This document shows, one piece after another, positions 62,318 through 64,000 of a stretch of 64,000 bases of DNA. This DNA is from Pseudomonas putida (lineage in GTDB: Bacteria > Pseudomonadota > Gammaproteobacteria > Pseudomonadales > Pseudomonadaceae). Numbering within the stretch: position 1 is the stretch's first letter; every line of letters begins with the position of its first letter. A model generated the notes under the pieces. It saw only the letters and a program-made list of their open reading frames with translations, was not told the origin of the DNA and did not search any database. The position numbers and the translations under genes were made by a program. Location: the NCBI RefSeq assembly GCF_002025705.1, contig NZ_CP018846.1, positions 1,169,501 to 1,233,500 on the forward strand, in the 5' to 3' direction.

Positions 62318-64000
62318 ACCCAGGAAACCGGCGGCTTCGCCGCTCTCGATCTTAATCCGAACATTGTTGCTGCCGTTCTGGCTACCGGCTATGAAGAGCC
62401 GTCCGCCATTCAGCAACAATCGATCCCGATCATCCTCGCCGGTCACGACATGATCGGCCAGGCGCAGACTGGCACCGGCAAGACCGCTGCCTTCGCCCTG
62501 CCGATCCTCAACAAGATCGATGTGAGCAAGCGCGAACCGCAAGCCCTGATCCTGGCGCCAACCCGTGAGTTGGCGCTGCAAGTAGCCACCGCTTTCGAAA
62601 CCTACGCCAAGCAGATGCCGGGCGTTAACGTGGTGGCCGTATACGGTGGTGCCCCGATGGGCCCACAGCTGCGTGCCATTCGCAACGGTGCGCAAATCGT
62701 TGTTGCCACCCCGGGCCGTCTGTGCGACCACCTGCGTCGTGACGAGAAAGTCCTGTCGACCGTGCAGTACCTGGTACTGGACGAAGCCGACGAAATGCTG
62801 AAACTGGGCTTCATGGACGACCTCGAAGTGATCTTCGATGCCATCCCGGCCAGCCGTCAGACCGTACTGTTCTCCGCAACCCTGCCGTCGTCGATCCGCT
62901 CGATCGCCGAACGCCACCTGCGCGAGCCCAAGCACGTCAAGATCCAGAGCAAGACCCAGACCGTCACCGCGATCGACCAGGCCCACCTGATGGTCCATGC
63001 CGACCAGAAGATCCCGGCTGTTCTGCGTCTGCTGGAAGTCGAAGAGTTCGACGCGCTGATCGCCTTCGTGCGTACCAAGCAAGCCACCCTGGACCTGGCC
63101 GCCGCGCTGGAAGCCAAGGGCTACAAGGCTGCCGCGCTGAACGGCGACATCGCCCAGAACCAGCGTGAGCGCGTGATCGACTCGCTGAAGGATGGCCGCC
63201 TGGACATCGTCGTCGCCACCGACGTCGCTGCCCGTGGTCTGGACGTACCGCGCATCACTCACGTGTTCAACGTCGACATGCCGTACGACCCGGAATCCTA
63301 CGTGCACCGTATCGGCCGTACCGGCCGTGCCGGTCGCGATGGCCGTGCACTGCTGCTGGTCACCCCGCGTGAGCGCCGCATGCTGCAGGTGATCGAACGC
63401 GTGACCGGGCAGAAGGTTGCCGAAGCCCGTCTGCCGAACGCCCAGGCTGTACTGGACGCCCGCATCAAGAAGCTGACCTCGAGCCTGGCGCCGCTGGTTG
63501 CCGAAGCAGAAGCCACCCATGGTGAACTGTTCGACCGCCTGACCGCCGACCTCGGTTGCAGCGCACGTGCCCTGGCTTCGGCCCTGCTGCGCAAGGCCAC
63601 CAATGGCCAGGCGCTGGACCTGGCCGCGGTAGAGCGCGAGCAGCCGCTGGTGCCGAGCTTCGCCCCGCGTGGTGAGCGTGCCGAGCGTGGTGAGCGCACT
63701 GAGCGCAGCGACCGTGGTGATCGTGGTGACCGCGAGCGTCGTGCTCCACTGCCGCTGGCCGAAGGCCGTGTGCGTTGCCGTACCGCCCTGGGTGCCCGTG
63801 ACGGTATCGCCGCCAAGAACCTGCTGGGCGCGATCCTCAACGAAGGTGGCCTGGCCCGTGACGCCATCGGTCGCATCCAGGTGCGCGATAGCTTCAGCCT
63901 GATCGAGCTGCCGGAAGATGGCCTCGAGAAGCTGCTGACCAAGCTGAAGGACACTCGTGTAGCCGGTAAGCAACTGAAGCTGCGCCGCTACCGCGAAGAT
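62315..64000 (+). CDS. deaD: DEAD-box ATP-dependent RNA helicase, DeaD/CsdA type, 3' end cut
   Basis: The window contains 562 codons and no stop. Motifs in order: AIQQQSIP (Q), AQTGTGKT (I), PTRELA (Ia), TPGRL (Ib), DEAD in LVLDEADEML (II), SAT (III), VATDVAARGLDV (V) and HRIGRTGRAGR (VI). Then a repeated RGER/SDRGDRGDRERR linker and a DbpA-like RNA-binding domain (VRCRTALGARDGIAAKNLLG). DeaD/CsdA unwinds rRNA and mRNA, and is needed in the cold. Length is near complete for pseudomonad DeaD. ATG at 62315 has AGAGG seven bases upstream. Confidence 0.94.
   Translation, partial: MTQETGGFAALDLNPNIVAAVLATGYEEPSAIQQQSIPIILAGHDMIGQAQTGTGKTAAFALPILNKIDVSKREPQALILAPTRELALQVATAFETYAKQMPGVNVVAVYGGAPMGPQLRAIRNGAQIVVATPGRLCDHLRRDEKVLSTVQYLVLDEADEMLKLGFMDDLEVIFDAIPASRQTVLFSATLPSSIRSIAERHLREPKHVKIQSKTQTVTAIDQAHLMVHADQKIPAVLRLLEVEEFDALIAFVRTKQATLDLAAALEAKGYKAAALNGDIAQNQRERVIDSLKDGRLDIVVATDVAARGLDVPRITHVFNVDMPYDPESYVHRIGRTGRAGRDGRALLLVTPRERRMLQVIERVTGQKVAEARLPNAQAVLDARIKKLTSSLAPLVAEAEATHGELFDRLTADLGCSARALASALLRKATNGQALDLAAVEREQPLVPSFAPRGERAERGERTERSDRGDRGDRERRAPLPLAEGRVRCRTALGARDGIAAKNLLGAILNEGGLARDAIGRIQVRDSFSLIELPEDGLEKLLTKLKDTRVAGKQLKLRRYRED

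Noticed and set aside
62201..63973. A 590-codon minus-strand frame opposite deaD
   Set aside because: Mirror frame of a highly biased gene; no motif and no ribosome site, while all DEAD-box motifs are on the plus strand.

Overview
The window reads as chromosomal DNA of a Pseudomonas, most likely of the P. putida group. The support is high GC, characteristic P. putida-type REP palindromes in many intergenic gaps, an arginine-32 elongation factor P next to its rhamnosyltransferase EarP, a wbpV-wbpL-wbpM type O-antigen end, and Pseudomonas-typical small families (DUF3509, DUF2897, DUF1127). No rRNA, phage, IS element, plasmid function or CRISPR array was seen. Both window ends cut a gene: a sugar epimerase at the left and a DEAD-box helicase at the right.

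Bases 1-13,130 are a surface-polysaccharide locus. It opens with the end of an O-antigen operon (epimerase, WbpL initiating transferase, WbpM dehydratase). A tight minus-strand operon follows (11,041 down to 3,716): a GT-C-like membrane glycosyltransferase, a GtrB-like polyprenyl-phosphate glycosyltransferase, an LpxD-like acyltransferase, an unrecognised 207-residue protein, a dedicated acyl carrier protein, a GtrA flippase, a zinc-ribbon methyltransferase and a WecE-type aminotransferase. rmlB and rmlA are divergent from it. Taken together these could make dTDP-4-amino-4,6-dideoxyhexose, N-acylate it from a private acyl-ACP, load it on undecaprenyl phosphate, flip it and attach it to LPS in the periplasm. 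This is the most interesting system in the window.

Bases 13,300-31,500 are mainly housekeeping: a ComEA-like HhH protein, pyrF, uppP, a kdsA, two oxidoreductases, a DUF115-like protein, a chemoreceptor, a BenE transporter, GST and glutaredoxin-like proteins, folE, an Smr protein, an isochorismatase-fold hydrolase with Ser in place of the catalytic Cys, prmB, an alpha/beta hydrolase and aroC. Bases 31,500-44,300 hold an MFS transporter overlapping an acireductone-dioxygenase-like cupin that lacks a metal ligand, small conserved proteins, a ZIP transporter, an LTA-synthase-like phosphotransferase, rraB, a cytochrome c, an amidotransferase, a CorA protein, an acyltransferase and a crotonase. tRNA-Ser(GGA) follows at 44,575.

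Bases 44,900-64,000 hold a TonB receptor, two divergent LysR/target pairs (MFS and SDR), a Gre-family factor, earP-efp, ohr-ohrR, a TSUP exporter, a third LysR with a divergent DUF1127 gene, an AlkZ/YcaQ-like glycosylase overlapping a class II DAHP synthase tail to tail, a spermidine-synthase-like protein, and a deaD-type helicase. The helicase has a structured leader whose last hairpin contains the start codon. REP pairs occur about every 2-5 kb from 17.9 kb onward, but none was found in the first 17.9 kb. This suggests that the polysaccharide locus has a different history from the rest.
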